This document shows, piece after piece, positions 24,664 to 33,280 of a stretch of 37,298 nt of DNA; the stretch's first letter is position 1; each line of letters opens with the position of its first letter. The stretch is from Burkholderiales bacterium (GTDB lineage: Bacteria > Pseudomonadota > Gammaproteobacteria > Burkholderiales > Burkholderiaceae_C): assembly GCA_947446685.1 (NCBI GenBank), contig CANFIC010000005.1:1-37298 (forward strand), given 5' to 3'. A program made the position numbers and the translations under genes. Under the pieces are notes generated by a model, which saw only the letters and a program-made list of their open reading frames with translations, had not been told where the DNA came from and ran no database searches.

Positions 24664-25005
24664 ATGCCCCTGCCGATCCAGATGCTCAGCCCGGATTTTT
24701 CTGTGGCGCCACAATTGGAGCCGGAAGCCATGGCCGCTGCCGCAGCAGCAGGTTTTCGCAGCGTCATCAACAACCGGCCCGATTTCGAAGGTGGGCCGCA
24801 GCAACCTGCCAGCGCGGAGATCGAAGCGGCTGCGATTGCAGCCGGGTTAGAGTACCGGCATCTGCCGGTGAGCGGTGCCTATCAATCGCCGGAAGAAATC
24901 GCCTCGTTCGGCTTGTTGCTTGACGACTTGCCCAAACCGATCCTGGCTTTTTGTCGTTCTGGCGCGCGTTCGACCAAGCTGTATTCGGCCGCCTGCCAGC
25001 TCTGA
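24664..25005 (+). CDS. DUF442/TIGR01244 rhodanese-like phosphatase-fold protein
   Basis: 113 aa, 9 bases after yqeY. The N-terminal 'MLSPDFSVAPQLEPEAM...GFRSVINNRPDFE' and the active-site loop 'LAFCRSGARSTKLY' with Cys97 match the family, which has a dual-specificity-phosphatase-like fold and is annotated as a sulfur transferase. Relatives are fused to persulfide dioxygenase-type metallo-hydrolases (Blh) in other bacteria; no such partner is nearby. Function as a sulfur or phosphate transferase is inferred. Confidence 0.82.
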   Translation: MPLPIQMLSPDFSVAPQLEPEAMAAAAAAGFRSVINNRPDFEGGPQQPASAEIEAAAIAAGLEYRHLPVSGAYQSPEEIASFGLLLDDLPKPILAFCRSGARSTKLYSAACQL

Positions 25006-25075
25006 TTTCTGTTTTACAAGAACTGCGGCACATCGACCGCGGCCTGGATTTTCAGAAAGTACCGAGGAGACTACC

Positions 25076-25693
25076 GTGAACGAATTGCTAAAAATTTCGG
25101 CGCTGATCGACCGAATGACAAACGCCATAGGCCGCTGGGTTGCCTGGTTGGTGCTGGCTGCGGTATTGATCAGCACCGGCAACGCCATATCTCGCAAGGC
25201 CTTCAACCTGAGTTCGAACGCCTATCTCGAAATCCAGTGGTACCTTTTTGCTGCTGTCTTTTTGTTGGCAGCGGGCTACACATTGCTGCGTCAGGAGCAT
25301 GTCAAGATCGACGTGATCTCGGGGCGCTTCTCCAAGCGCACCCAGATCTGGATTGACATTGTCGGCATCTGCGTTTTCCTGTTGCCCTTCGTTTGCTTCA
25401 TCATCAAATTGGCCATGCCTTTGGTGATCAATGCCTTTGTCACCCATGAAATGTCGTCCAACACCGGTGGGCTGATTCGCTGGCCGGTGTTTGCCTTGCT
25501 GCCGGCAGGAATGCTCCTGCTTGGGGTGCAAGCCTTGTCGGAACTGATCAAACGTTTTGCTTTTCTTCAAGGGCTCATCCCTGACCCAAGCAAGAAATCC
25601 GGTGCCAAGACTCCCGAGGAGGAGCTCGCGGCGTTCTTGCTGGAAAAGGAAGTCGCTGCCCGTGACGCTGCATTGTTGGGAGTGAAGAAATGA
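25076..25693 (+). CDS. TRAP transporter small membrane subunit (DctQ-like)
   Basis: 205 aa. The GTG at 25076 has GAGGAG about six bases upstream, which decides the start. Four hydrophobic helices (about 20-40, 53-73, 92-115 and 138-160) carry the family pattern 'YLEIQWYLFAAVFLLAAGYTLLRQEHVKIDVI'. The C-terminal tail of about 35 residues is charged. It overlaps the large subunit by ATGA. With DctM it forms a sodium-driven importer fed by a periplasmic binding protein. Confidence 0.9.
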   Translation: MNELLKISALIDRMTNAIGRWVAWLVLAAVLISTGNAISRKAFNLSSNAYLEIQWYLFAAVFLLAAGYTLLRQEHVKIDVISGRFSKRTQIWIDIVGICVFLLPFVCFIIKLAMPLVINAFVTHEMSSNTGGLIRWPVFALLPAGMLLLGVQALSELIKRFAFLQGLIPDPSKKSGAKTPEEELAAFLLEKEVAARDAALLGVKK

Positions 25694-27438
25694 ATGAGTT
25701 CCTGATCGCCAATATGGCACCGATCATGTTCGCGTCGCTGATCCTCTTCCTGATGTTCGGTTACGCGGTCGCTTTTTCACTTGCAGCTTGCGGCCTGTTC
25801 TTCGGCTTTGTTGGCGTCGAGCTCGGAATGATCCAGCCGGCTTTTCTGCAAAGCCTGCCGCTGCGAATGTTCGGCATCATGCAGAACGACACGCTGCTGG
25901 CGATCCCGTTCTTCACCTTCATGGGCTTGATCCTGGAACGATCGGGCATGGCCGAAGACCTGCTGGATACGATCGGACAGCTTTTCGGACCGATCCGCGG
26001 CGGCCTGGCTTACGCAGTGATTCTGGTCGGCGCGATGCTTGCTGCCACCACCGGCGTGGTCGCTGCCTCGGTGATCTCCATGGGCTTGATCTCTTTGCCG
26101 ATCATGCTGCGCTATGGCTACGACCGGCGCGTCGCAGGTGGTGTGATCGCCGCCTCGGGCACTTTGGCGCAGATCATTCCGCCCTCGCTGGTGCTGATCG
26201 TGCTGGCAGACCAACTGGGCAAGAGCGTCGGCGACCTGTACAAAGGCGCGTTCATCCCCGGCTTCGTTCTGACTGCCCTATATATCGGCTATATCCTTCT
26301 GATCAGCTTCGTGCGGCCGCAATGGGTGCCGGCCTTGCCGGCTGAGGCAAGAACGATCCGGGAAGACAATGGCTCATCGGGCCTGCGCTCGCTGTGCGTC
26401 CTGGTGGTCGTCTCGGTGGCTGCTGCCCTCAGCTTTGCCAAGTCCAGGCCTGATGGGACACCGCTCGACGAGATGATCGTGACCTCGATGTGCGTTGGCG
26501 TCGGTTTTGCCTTCATTACCTCGTTGCTGAACAAGCTGACCGGCCTCGGAATGCTCTCGCGCATGGCCGAGCGGGTCACCTTTGTACTGATCCCGCCCCT
26601 GGCGTTGATTTTCCTCGTGCTCGGCACCATTTTCCTGGGAATTGCAACTCCCACTGAAGGTGGGGCGATGGGGTCTACAGGCGCTTTGGTGATGGCCTTG
26701 ATGCGCGGCCGCATCGACCTGAAGCTGATTCGCCAAGCGATGGATTCGACCATGAAGCTATCCTGCTTCGTGCTCTTCATCCTGATCGGCGCCACCGTTT
26801 TCAGTCTGGCATTCCAGGGTGTCGACGGACCAAAATGGGTTGAGCATCTGCTGTCTGGACTGCCTGGCGGGCAATTGGGATTCCTGATCGTCGTGAATAT
26901 CCTGGTCTTCGTCCTGGCCTTTTTCCTGGACTTTTTCGAGCTCGCTTTCATCATCATCCCCTTGATCGGGCCGGTGGCAGAGAAGCTCGGCATCGATCTG
27001 GTCTGGTTCGGCGTACTGCTTGCAGTCAATATGCAGACTTCGTTCATGCATCCGCCTTTCGGTTTCGCGCTGTTCTATTTACGCAGCGTCGCACCTGCCG
27101 AGGATTACACCGACAAAGTGACCAAGATGCCGATCAAGAAGATCACCATCGAGCAGATCTACTGGGGCGCGGTACCCTTCGTCGTGATCCAGGTCGTGAT
27201 GGTCGGCCTGATCATCGCCTTCCCCGCGCTGGTATCCAGCGGTCTGAGCAAAGAGACCACCATAGACGCTGAAAAGGTTTTCCAGGAAATGCAGGCGGCC
27301 CCGAAACTGCCAAAAGCCGAGCAGGTCGATGCCGCTGCGCCAGGCGCTTCGGGGGCCACCCCGATTCAGGAAGAAAAGGAAGACCCGATGAAGGGTCTGA
27401 TGGAGGCCATGAAGAACGACCAGGTCAAGAAGCCCTGA
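25690..27438 (+). CDS. TRAP transporter large membrane subunit (DctM-like)
   Basis: 582-aa integral membrane protein, about 150 residues longer than common DctM (near 430). Family motifs: 'NDTLLAIPFFTFMGLILERSGMAEDLL', 'GVVAASVISMGLISLPIML', 'GTLAQIIPPSLVLIVLADQL', then in the second half 'GIATPTEGGAMGSTGALVMAL' and 'FLDFFELAFIIIPLIGPVAEKLGIDLVWFGVLLAVNMQTSFMHPPFG'. An internal loop (about 220-280) and a charged C-terminal tail (about 525-582) account for the extra length. Long DctM of this kind is paired with TakP-type binding proteins; one is encoded convergently just downstream. Confidence 0.92.
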   Translation: MNEFLIANMAPIMFASLILFLMFGYAVAFSLAACGLFFGFVGVELGMIQPAFLQSLPLRMFGIMQNDTLLAIPFFTFMGLILERSGMAEDLLDTIGQLFGPIRGGLAYAVILVGAMLAATTGVVAASVISMGLISLPIMLRYGYDRRVAGGVIAASGTLAQIIPPSLVLIVLADQLGKSVGDLYKGAFIPGFVLTALYIGYILLISFVRPQWVPALPAEARTIREDNGSSGLRSLCVLVVVSVAAALSFAKSRPDGTPLDEMIVTSMCVGVGFAFITSLLNKLTGLGMLSRMAERVTFVLIPPLALIFLVLGTIFLGIATPTEGGAMGSTGALVMALMRGRIDLKLIRQAMDSTMKLSCFVLFILIGATVFSLAFQGVDGPKWVEHLLSGLPGGQLGFLIVVNILVFVLAFFLDFFELAFIIIPLIGPVAEKLGIDLVWFGVLLAVNMQTSFMHPPFGFALFYLRSVAPAEDYTDKVTKMPIKKITIEQIYWGAVPFVVIQVVMVGLIIAFPALVSSGLSKETTIDAEKVFQEMQAAPKLPKAEQVDAAAPGASGATPIQEEKEDPMKGLMEAMKNDQVKKP

Positions 27439-27458
27439 CGTTGCACTGCATCCAACGT

Positions 27459-27486
27459 AAAAAACCCCGCTGTCGCGGGGTTTTTT
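27459..27486. terminator. Bidirectional intrinsic terminator
   Basis: A perfect palindrome: six A, CCCCGC, loop TGTC, GCGGGG, six T. It works on both strands and separates convergent dctM and the binding-protein gene. Confidence 0.95.
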
Positions 27487-27507
27487 ATGACTGAGCTCGT
27501 CGGGGTA

Positions 27508-28590
27508 TCAGAGCTTTTGCGACTGCATGAAGTCGTCAACTCCTGCTTCGGCAAAGCGGAACCACAGATTGGCTTCGCGACGGTAGTTTGAATAGTCAGC
27601 GTAAATCTTCTTCCAGGCTGGATTGGAGTTGCTCAGGTCGCTATAGACCTGCTCGGCGGATTTGAACGCTGCCGACATGACATCCTTGGGGAAGGCATGC
27701 AGCTTGGCGCCCTGGCTCACCAGGGTCCTGAGCGCCGCTGGATTCCTGTAGTCGTACCTGGCCTGCATGTCGGTATGCGCATAGGCTGCTGCCGCCTCGA
27801 TGATGGCCTTGTACTCGCCTGACAGTCCCTCATAGGCTTTCTGGTTCACATAGAGAGACAGATTCGGGCCGACCTCCCAGAAACCGGGATAGTAGTAATG
27901 CGGCGCCACCTTATTCAAGCCAAGCTTCAGGTCGTCATAAGGGCCGACCCACTCCGCTGCGTCGATTGTGCCCTTTTCAAGCGCCTGGTAAATCTCGCCA
28001 CCTGGAATGTTCTGCGCCACGACCCCGAGCGACTCCAGCACCTTGCCGCCGAAGCCGCCGATCCGGAACTTCAAGCCCTTCAGATCTGCGACAGAGTTGA
28101 TTTCCTTGCGGAACCAACCGCCCATCTGCGCACCGGTGTTGCCCATCGGAAAGTTGACAATGCCAACCTTGGCATAGAACTCGCGCATCAGCTTCAAGCC
28201 GTTGCCCTCGTACAACCAGGCCGTCATCTGACGGCTGTTCAATCCGAAGGGGATCGCGCAGTCGAGCGCATAGGTCGGATCCTTGCCGAAGAAATAATAA
28301 GGAGCAGTTCCCGCCATTTCGACGGTTCCGTTCGATACACCATCCAGAACGCCGAAGGCCGGCATCAACTCTCCGGCAGCATGGGTGGTGATGACGAACT
28401 TGCCACCGGTCATATCACTGACCTTCTTGGCGAAGACGTCAGCAACGCCGAACAAGGTGTCAAGAGACTTAGGAAAGCTCGAAGCAATACGCCAGCGAAG
28501 CGTGGCCTGAGCATGCACGATTGCGGGTGCCATGCCCGCGGCCAGCACACCGGCTATCCCGGCATGATTTACGAATGAACGACGTTGCAT
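27508..28590 (-). CDS. TRAP transporter substrate-binding protein, TakP-like
   Basis: 360-aa periplasmic binding protein. ATG 28590 has AGGAG five bases upstream. The signal peptide starts 'MQRRSF', a twin-arginine motif, and ends near 'VHAQA' at about 29, so export is probably by Tat. The mature protein follows the Rhodobacter TakP pattern closely: 'RIASSFPKSLDTLFG', 'GNTGAQMGGWFRKEIN', 'KFRIGGFGGKVLESLGV' and 'EKGTIDAAEWVGPYDD'. TakP binds alpha-keto acids; I infer a 2-oxo acid or similar monocarboxylate here. It is convergent with its presumed membrane subunits and 109 bases downstream of pmbA. Confidence 0.9.
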   Translation of the reverse strand: MQRRSFVNHAGIAGVLAAGMAPAIVHAQATLRWRIASSFPKSLDTLFGVADVFAKKVSDMTGGKFVITTHAAGELMPAFGVLDGVSNGTVEMAGTAPYYFFGKDPTYALDCAIPFGLNSRQMTAWLYEGNGLKLMREFYAKVGIVNFPMGNTGAQMGGWFRKEINSVADLKGLKFRIGGFGGKVLESLGVVAQNIPGGEIYQALEKGTIDAAEWVGPYDDLKLGLNKVAPHYYYPGFWEVGPNLSLYVNQKAYEGLSGEYKAIIEAAAAYAHTDMQARYDYRNPAALRTLVSQGAKLHAFPKDVMSAAFKSAEQVYSDLSNSNPAWKKIYADYSNYRREANLWFRFAEAGVDDFMQSQKL

Positions 28591-28699
28591 AGGGTCTCCT
28601 GGATTGAATGCGCAGCTCAAATCCTGCGGCCACTCATTCTATGGACGTGCAAAGCCTTGGTACTTGGGGCAAACCCGCGCGACGGATGGCCGATGGGCA

Positions 28700-30103
28700 T
28701 CAACTCCCGGCCAATTTCATCCGCGACAACAGCACCGAGCCGACCGTCTTGGCGCCGAAGGTGTAGCGGTCATTGCCGATACCAATGATGTTCTTGAACA
28801 TCTCGCCCAGGTTGCCTGCAATCGTCACTTCATGGACCGGGAAGGCGATTTCTCCATCCTCTACCCAGAAACCGCTGGCGCCGCGCGAGTAGTCGCCGGT
28901 CACATAGTTGACGCCCTGCCCCATCAACTCGGTCACGAACAGCCCGCGTCCAAGGCGCCGCAGCATGGTTTTCAAATCATCGCCGGGCGCTGTCAGCCGA
29001 CTGGTCATCTGCAGATTGTGCGATCCGCCGGCATGGCCGGTGGTGCGCATGCCGAGCTTGCGTGCCGAGTAGGTCGAGAGAAAATATCCCTGCAGAACGC
29101 CGGCATCGACGACCTTGCGGGCTTTCGTAATGACGCCTTCATCGTCAAATGGTGAGCTGCCCTTGCCCTTCGAGACATGCGGATCTTCGTCGATGTCAAT
29201 ATGTGAGGCCAGCACAGATTGGCCAAGACTGTCGAGCATGAAGGTGGTGCGGCGATAGAGCGCGCCGCCACTGGTGGCCTGGACGAGGGCCCCGAGCAGT
29301 CCGACAGCCACCGTGCTCTCGAACAACACCGGCACTTCGGCAGTGTCGACTTTACGCGACTTCAAACGGGCCAGAGCGCGCTCGGCGGCATAACGGCCGA
29401 CGGCTTCGGGTGAGGCCAGATCGTGCGCGTCGCGCATCGAGCTGTACCAGGAGTCGCGCTGCATTTGCGCGCCGCGGCCGGCGATTGGTGCGACCGAAAT
29501 TGAATGCCTGGAGCTGGCATAACCGCCGCGAAAACCGCGGCTGTTACCCATGTAGAAATGCGACTGCTGGGCCGAGACCGCAGCGCCTTCGCTGTTGGCG
29601 ATGCGCCGGTCGGTGGCAAAGGCTGCGTCTTCGCAGCGCAGCGCCATCGCGGCAGCGCCATGTGCATCAATGGCCCAGGGGAAGAACAGATCGAGCTCGG
29701 GACGGCTGTCAGGGTCAAGCGAGAGGTCCGCTTCGTCCGGCAGACCGGCGAATGAATCCTCGGCGGTAAAGCGGGCAATGTCGAAAGCAGCGCGCACCGT
29801 GTCCTGCAAGGCCTTGGTGGAGAAATCCGAACTGCTGGCATTGCCGCGTCGCTGGCCGACATAGACTGAGACGCCGATCGACTTGTCACGATTTCGCTCG
29901 ACGTTCTCAAGCTCACCCATACGCGTCGACACCGACAGGCCGCAGCCCTCCGAGACTTCGACGCCTGCATCACTGGCTCCCAGTCGCTTGGCCTCGGCCA
30001 GCACCAGTTCGACCAGTTGCTGAAACTGTTCCTGGCGGTAGGCAAAGCCGCTGCCTGAAGGATTGACGGTTGGCGCGTTGCTGATTGGTGCTGACTTGGT
30101 CAT
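28700..30103 (-). CDS. pmbA: Metalloprotease-related protein PmbA (TldE)
   Basis: 467-aa member of the PmbA/TldD family, the TldE half of a heterodimeric protease that processes peptides such as microcin B17 and degrades unfolded peptides. I start at ATG 30103; residues upstream in the same frame cross the divergent promoter region. Seen: 'GVEVSEGCGLSVSTRMGELENVERNRDKSIGVSVYVGQRRGNASSS', 'PVLFESTVAVGLLGALVQATSGG' and 'SRGASGFWVEDGEIAFPVHEVTIAGNLGEMF'. The zinc-binding motif belongs to the TldD partner, which is not in the window. Divergent darP follows across 266 bases, the usual pmbA-yjgA pairing. Confidence 0.93.
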   Translation of the reverse strand: MTKSAPISNAPTVNPSGSGFAYRQEQFQQLVELVLAEAKRLGASDAGVEVSEGCGLSVSTRMGELENVERNRDKSIGVSVYVGQRRGNASSSDFSTKALQDTVRAAFDIARFTAEDSFAGLPDEADLSLDPDSRPELDLFFPWAIDAHGAAAMALRCEDAAFATDRRIANSEGAAVSAQQSHFYMGNSRGFRGGYASSRHSISVAPIAGRGAQMQRDSWYSSMRDAHDLASPEAVGRYAAERALARLKSRKVDTAEVPVLFESTVAVGLLGALVQATSGGALYRRTTFMLDSLGQSVLASHIDIDEDPHVSKGKGSSPFDDEGVITKARKVVDAGVLQGYFLSTYSARKLGMRTTGHAGGSHNLQMTSRLTAPGDDLKTMLRRLGRGLFVTELMGQGVNYVTGDYSRGASGFWVEDGEIAFPVHEVTIAGNLGEMFKNIIGIGNDRYTFGAKTVGSVLLSRMKLAGS

Positions 30104-30369
30104 GAATAGGTGAACATTAAAGTGAATTGGACTTGTGCAAGATTTTGTCAGTTCGGCTTGTCGGCATCGACGAGGTGCCGATGCGACCGGCTGGAGCGGT
30201 TCTGCCCAAGCCCTGGCAAAGCTGGAAGCCCGGCCGCGCTCAGATCTGAGGGACAATCATACGAGTCGCTGCACGGCAGCAAGTGCCGATATGCTTGATC
30301 GCGCATTCTCAACTTGATCAACGCGCAAACATTCAGCAAACCGTCCGATCCGCCAGCCGAAGAGCCTCC

Positions 30370-30930
30370 ATGAGAACACAAGAAGATATGTACGCCGCTG
30401 ACGATGAATTCGAGCGTCCCAGTAAAACCCAGAAAAAACAAGAAAGCCATGATCTGCAGTCGCTCGGCGAAGACCTGCTGACCATGCCCGCTAATCGCCT
30501 GGAACCGCTGGGATTGCCGGAAATCCTGCTCGATGCTGTGCGCGCAGCCAAGAAGATCACCGCCCACGAGGGTCGAAGGCGGCAGTTGCAGTACATCGGC
30601 AAGCTGATGCGCCGCATCGACGCCGAACCGCTGCGCCAGGCAGTGGCTTCATTCAAACTCGGCCATGCCAAGGACAGTCTGGCCTTGCATCAAAGTGAAC
30701 GATGGCGTGAACAATTGCTCGCCGATGATTCGGCAATGCAGGAGTTCATCGAACAGCATGAAGGCATCGACGTGCAGCAATTGCGCAGCCTGGTGCGCGC
30801 CGCGCGCAAGGATGCGGCAGTGGCGCCCGAGAACCGCTCCGGCCGCGCTTACCGCGACCTGTTCCAATTTATCAAGACCGAGCAGTTGCGCATCCATCCA
30901 GTCGGACAGGAGGCGCCTGTCGATGAATGA
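30370..30930 (+). CDS. darP: Ribosome-associated protein DarP (YjgA)
   Basis: 186-aa DUF615 protein that associates with late 50S assembly intermediates. ATG 30370 begins the family start 'MRTQEDMYAADDEFERPSKTQ'. Conserved stretches include 'LEPLGLPEILLDAVRAAKKITAHEGRRRQLQYIGKLMR' and 'RSGRAYRDLFQFIK'. It is divergent to pmbA, as in most proteobacteria, and overlaps mog by 8 bases. Confidence 0.94.
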   Translation: MRTQEDMYAADDEFERPSKTQKKQESHDLQSLGEDLLTMPANRLEPLGLPEILLDAVRAAKKITAHEGRRRQLQYIGKLMRRIDAEPLRQAVASFKLGHAKDSLALHQSERWREQLLADDSAMQEFIEQHEGIDVQQLRSLVRAARKDAAVAPENRSGRAYRDLFQFIKTEQLRIHPVGQEAPVDE

Positions 30931-31546
30931 TCAGCAAGAGCCATTCGATCCGGTCAGGATCGGCATCATTTCGATCAGCGACCGCGCCTCCAGCGGCGTT
31001 TATCAGGACCTGGGCTTGCCGGCCTTGCAGGATTGGCTGAAACAGGCATTGTTGAACCCGATTGCATTCGAGCCCCGGCTGATTCCGGATGAGCGTGCGC
31101 TGATCGCGCAGACGCTGCGCGAACTGGTCGACGATTCAGGCTGCGACCTGGTTCTGACCACCGGCGGCACCGGACCAGCGCTACGTGATGTCACGCCTGA
31201 AGCGACCCGCGATGTCGCAGACAAGGAGATGCCCGGCTTTGGCGAGCAAATGCGGCAGATTTCCTTGCAATTCGTGCCCACCGCAATCCTGTCGCGGCAG
31301 CTGGCGGTGATCCGCGGGGCCGCCCTGATCATCAACCTGCCTGGACAACCGAAAGCGATTGCCCAGACCCTCGAAGGCCTGAAAGACCCGTCCGGCGTAA
31401 GCCTGATGCCGGGCATTTTCGCTGCCGTGCCTTATTGCATCGACCTGCTGGGCGGACCTTATCTGGAAACGCGCGAAACTGTCGTGAAAGCCTTCAGGCC
31501 TAAATCGGCACAACGACCTGAGCGGACGCCGGGCAAGGCTATTTGA
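30923..31546 (+). CDS. mog: Molybdopterin adenylyltransferase Mog
   Basis: 207-aa enzyme of molybdenum cofactor synthesis that adenylates molybdopterin. ATG 30923 has AGGAGG nine bases upstream. 'GIISISDRASSG' (Asp20) and the 'TTGGTGPALRDVTPEAT' loop (about 79-95) are the MPT-binding signatures; 'PGFGEQMRQISL' and 'INLPGQPKAIAQTLE' follow as in MogA. The 3' end overlaps the convergent cysE by 8 bases. Confidence 0.94.
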   Translation: MNDQQEPFDPVRIGIISISDRASSGVYQDLGLPALQDWLKQALLNPIAFEPRLIPDERALIAQTLRELVDDSGCDLVLTTGGTGPALRDVTPEATRDVADKEMPGFGEQMRQISLQFVPTAILSRQLAVIRGAALIINLPGQPKAIAQTLEGLKDPSGVSLMPGIFAAVPYCIDLLGGPYLETRETVVKAFRPKSAQRPERTPGKAI

Positions 31547-32315
31547 CCAGACGGCTCAGCGAAGCCGCATCGAAAACCTCGGCCTGCTGGGCATCCTGCG
31601 GAACACAGTCCTGGAGCGATGCGCTCGAGGCGCTCGACAACTTGGATACCGCCTGCCAAAGCAACGCGATCTGGTGCTCATGGCCCGCGGCGTTGTCGAT
31701 CAGGCCGCGCATCGCTTGCGCCACCGGGTCATCGCCCTGTGTCACCCCGTAGGCCGAAAACCCCAATTGCGCAGCAATCAGTTCGCGCTGCGCCTCGACC
31801 TTGGCCTCGATGATGCGCGCCGGATTCCCGACGGCGGTAGCGCCTGCCGGCACCGGTCGGGTCACCACCGCGCCCGAACCGATGCGGGCACCAGCGCCAA
31901 CAGTAAAGCCACCAAGCACACAGGCATTGGCGCCGACGATGACGCCAGCCTCCAGCGTTGGATGACGCTTGGCACCTTTCACCAGCGCGGTGCCGCCCAG
32001 CGTCACGCCCTGGTAAATCGTGCAACCCTCACCGATTTCTGCCATCTCACCGATGACGATACCCATGCCGTGGTCGATGAATACCTTGCGCGAAATCGTC
32101 GCGCCCGGATGAATCTCGATCCCGGTCAACCAACGGGAAAGATGGGAGATGAATCGCCCCAGCCATTTCAACCGATGCTGCCAGCACCAATGGGCACGAC
32201 GATGCAGCAGCAAGGCATGCAGGCCGGGATAGCAGGTCAGGACCTCCCAACCGGTGCGAGCTGCCGGGTCGCGCTCGAGGATGCAAGCGATGTCTTCGCG
32301 GAGACGCTGGAACAT
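31539..32315 (-). CDS. cysE: Serine O-acetyltransferase
   Basis: 258 aa. The N-terminal helical part starts 'MFQRLREDIACILERDPAARTGWEVLTCYPGLHALLLHR', the short type without the long enterobacterial N-domain. The left-handed beta-helix contains the catalytic segment 'IDHGMGIVIGEMAEIG' and 'GVTLGG'. It makes O-acetylserine for cysteine synthesis. A C-terminal extension of about 75 residues is poorly conserved and Ser/Ala-rich; it could affect the usual cysteine feedback or CysK-binding tail. Confidence 0.93.
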   Translation of the reverse strand: MFQRLREDIACILERDPAARTGWEVLTCYPGLHALLLHRRAHWCWQHRLKWLGRFISHLSRWLTGIEIHPGATISRKVFIDHGMGIVIGEMAEIGEGCTIYQGVTLGGTALVKGAKRHPTLEAGVIVGANACVLGGFTVGAGARIGSGAVVTRPVPAGATAVGNPARIIEAKVEAQRELIAAQLGFSAYGVTQGDDPVAQAMRGLIDNAAGHEHQIALLWQAVSKLSSASSASLQDCVPQDAQQAEVFDAASLSRLVK

Positions 32316-32390
32316 GTATTTTTCTGCTTGTTGAGGACTTGCGTAAATCGACTCGACGATGAGGTGAAGACCGCTGTCACACCTTGATTT

Positions 32391-32408
32391 GAGGGCTTTC
32401 AGCCCTGA
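32391..32408 (-). terminator. Hairpin after trmJ
   Basis: AGGGCT (32392-32397) and AGCCCT (32401-32406) form a 6-bp stem with a 3-nt loop, a few bases after the trmJ stop on the minus strand. The following bases are not T-rich, so termination would be weak or factor-assisted. Confidence 0.35.
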
Positions 32409-32410
32409 GT

Positions 32411-33121
32411 TTAGCGGGGCGGCGTCACCATCGCACGCGCAATGCCGCGCAGGATATGGACCTCCTCGCTGGTCAGTTGCGCCCGGTTGAACAATTGATT
32501 CAAGCGCGGCATCAATTTTTTCGGCGCCGCAGGGTCGAGGTAGCCGATCGCCTCCAGGGAACCCTGCAAATGCGTCAACAATCCCTGGATCGCCAAGGCA
32601 TCGGCCAGGTTAGGGTCGGGCGTTCTGGCTTGCACAGCAAAGCCGCCCAAGGCCTGGCGCCAGTCATAGGCCAGCAGTTGCACCGCCTGCGCCAGATTCA
32701 GCGATCCATAGTCAGGATGAGTCGGAATCGACAGCACGGCATGACAACGATAGACATCTTCGTTGCGCATACCGTAGCGTTCGGAGCCGAATACCAGGGC
32801 CACTTGATGACCGCCCGAGGCCAGTTCGCTGAACAGCGACCGCGGCTCGCGCAAAGGTGGACCGAAATCCCGCGGCGTCATCGCCGTTGCGCAAGCGAAC
32901 GTGATGCCGTCGAGCGCCTCCTCAAGGTGGTCGACGATGCGTGCTTGCGCCAGGATGTCGGTCGCGCCGCTGGCCATGGCCAGGGCCTCCTCCTGAAACA
33001 GCACATCTGGAAAACGCGGTGCTACCAGCACCAACTCGGAGAATCCCATGACCTTCATTGCGCGCGCAGCAGCTCCCACATTGCCAGGATGGCTGGTCTG
33101 GATCAAGACAAATCGGGTCAT
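32411..33121 (-). CDS. trmJ: tRNA (cytidine/uridine-2'-O-)-methyltransferase TrmJ
   Basis: 236-aa SPOUT methyltransferase that modifies position 32 of tRNAs. ATG 33121 begins the conserved 'RFVLIQTSHPGNVGAAARAMKVMGF'. The knotted SAM-binding region reads 'VALVFGSERYGMRNEDVYRCHAVLSIPTHPDYGSLNLAQAVQLLAYD'. A longer start at 33154 lacks conservation. It is divergent to suhB, as in many proteobacteria. Confidence 0.94.
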   Translation of the reverse strand: MTRFVLIQTSHPGNVGAAARAMKVMGFSELVLVAPRFPDVLFQEEALAMASGATDILAQARIVDHLEEALDGITFACATAMTPRDFGPPLREPRSLFSELASGGHQVALVFGSERYGMRNEDVYRCHAVLSIPTHPDYGSLNLAQAVQLLAYDWRQALGGFAVQARTPDPNLADALAIQGLLTHLQGSLEAIGYLDPAAPKKLMPRLNQLFNRAQLTSEEVHILRGIARAMVTPPR

Positions 33122-33280
33122 ATCATTGCCGGGTGAACCCCAGCCTTTGCGCAAGGTTAAAATGTTCGATTATCCGCAGGATCGCCATCAGTGCGGCGAC
33201 CGCTGCCAAACGCTCTTTTTACCCGCCAGTCCACCCGATCAGCATCTGATCAGCCCTCCCTCCAGTCGCAGGTTCCCCGC

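Noticed and set aside
27898-28578. 226-codon plus-strand frame
   Set aside because: Antisense to the TakP-like binding protein gene.
32456-33136. 226-codon plus-strand frame
   Set aside because: Antisense to trmJ, which has a complete SPOUT motif.
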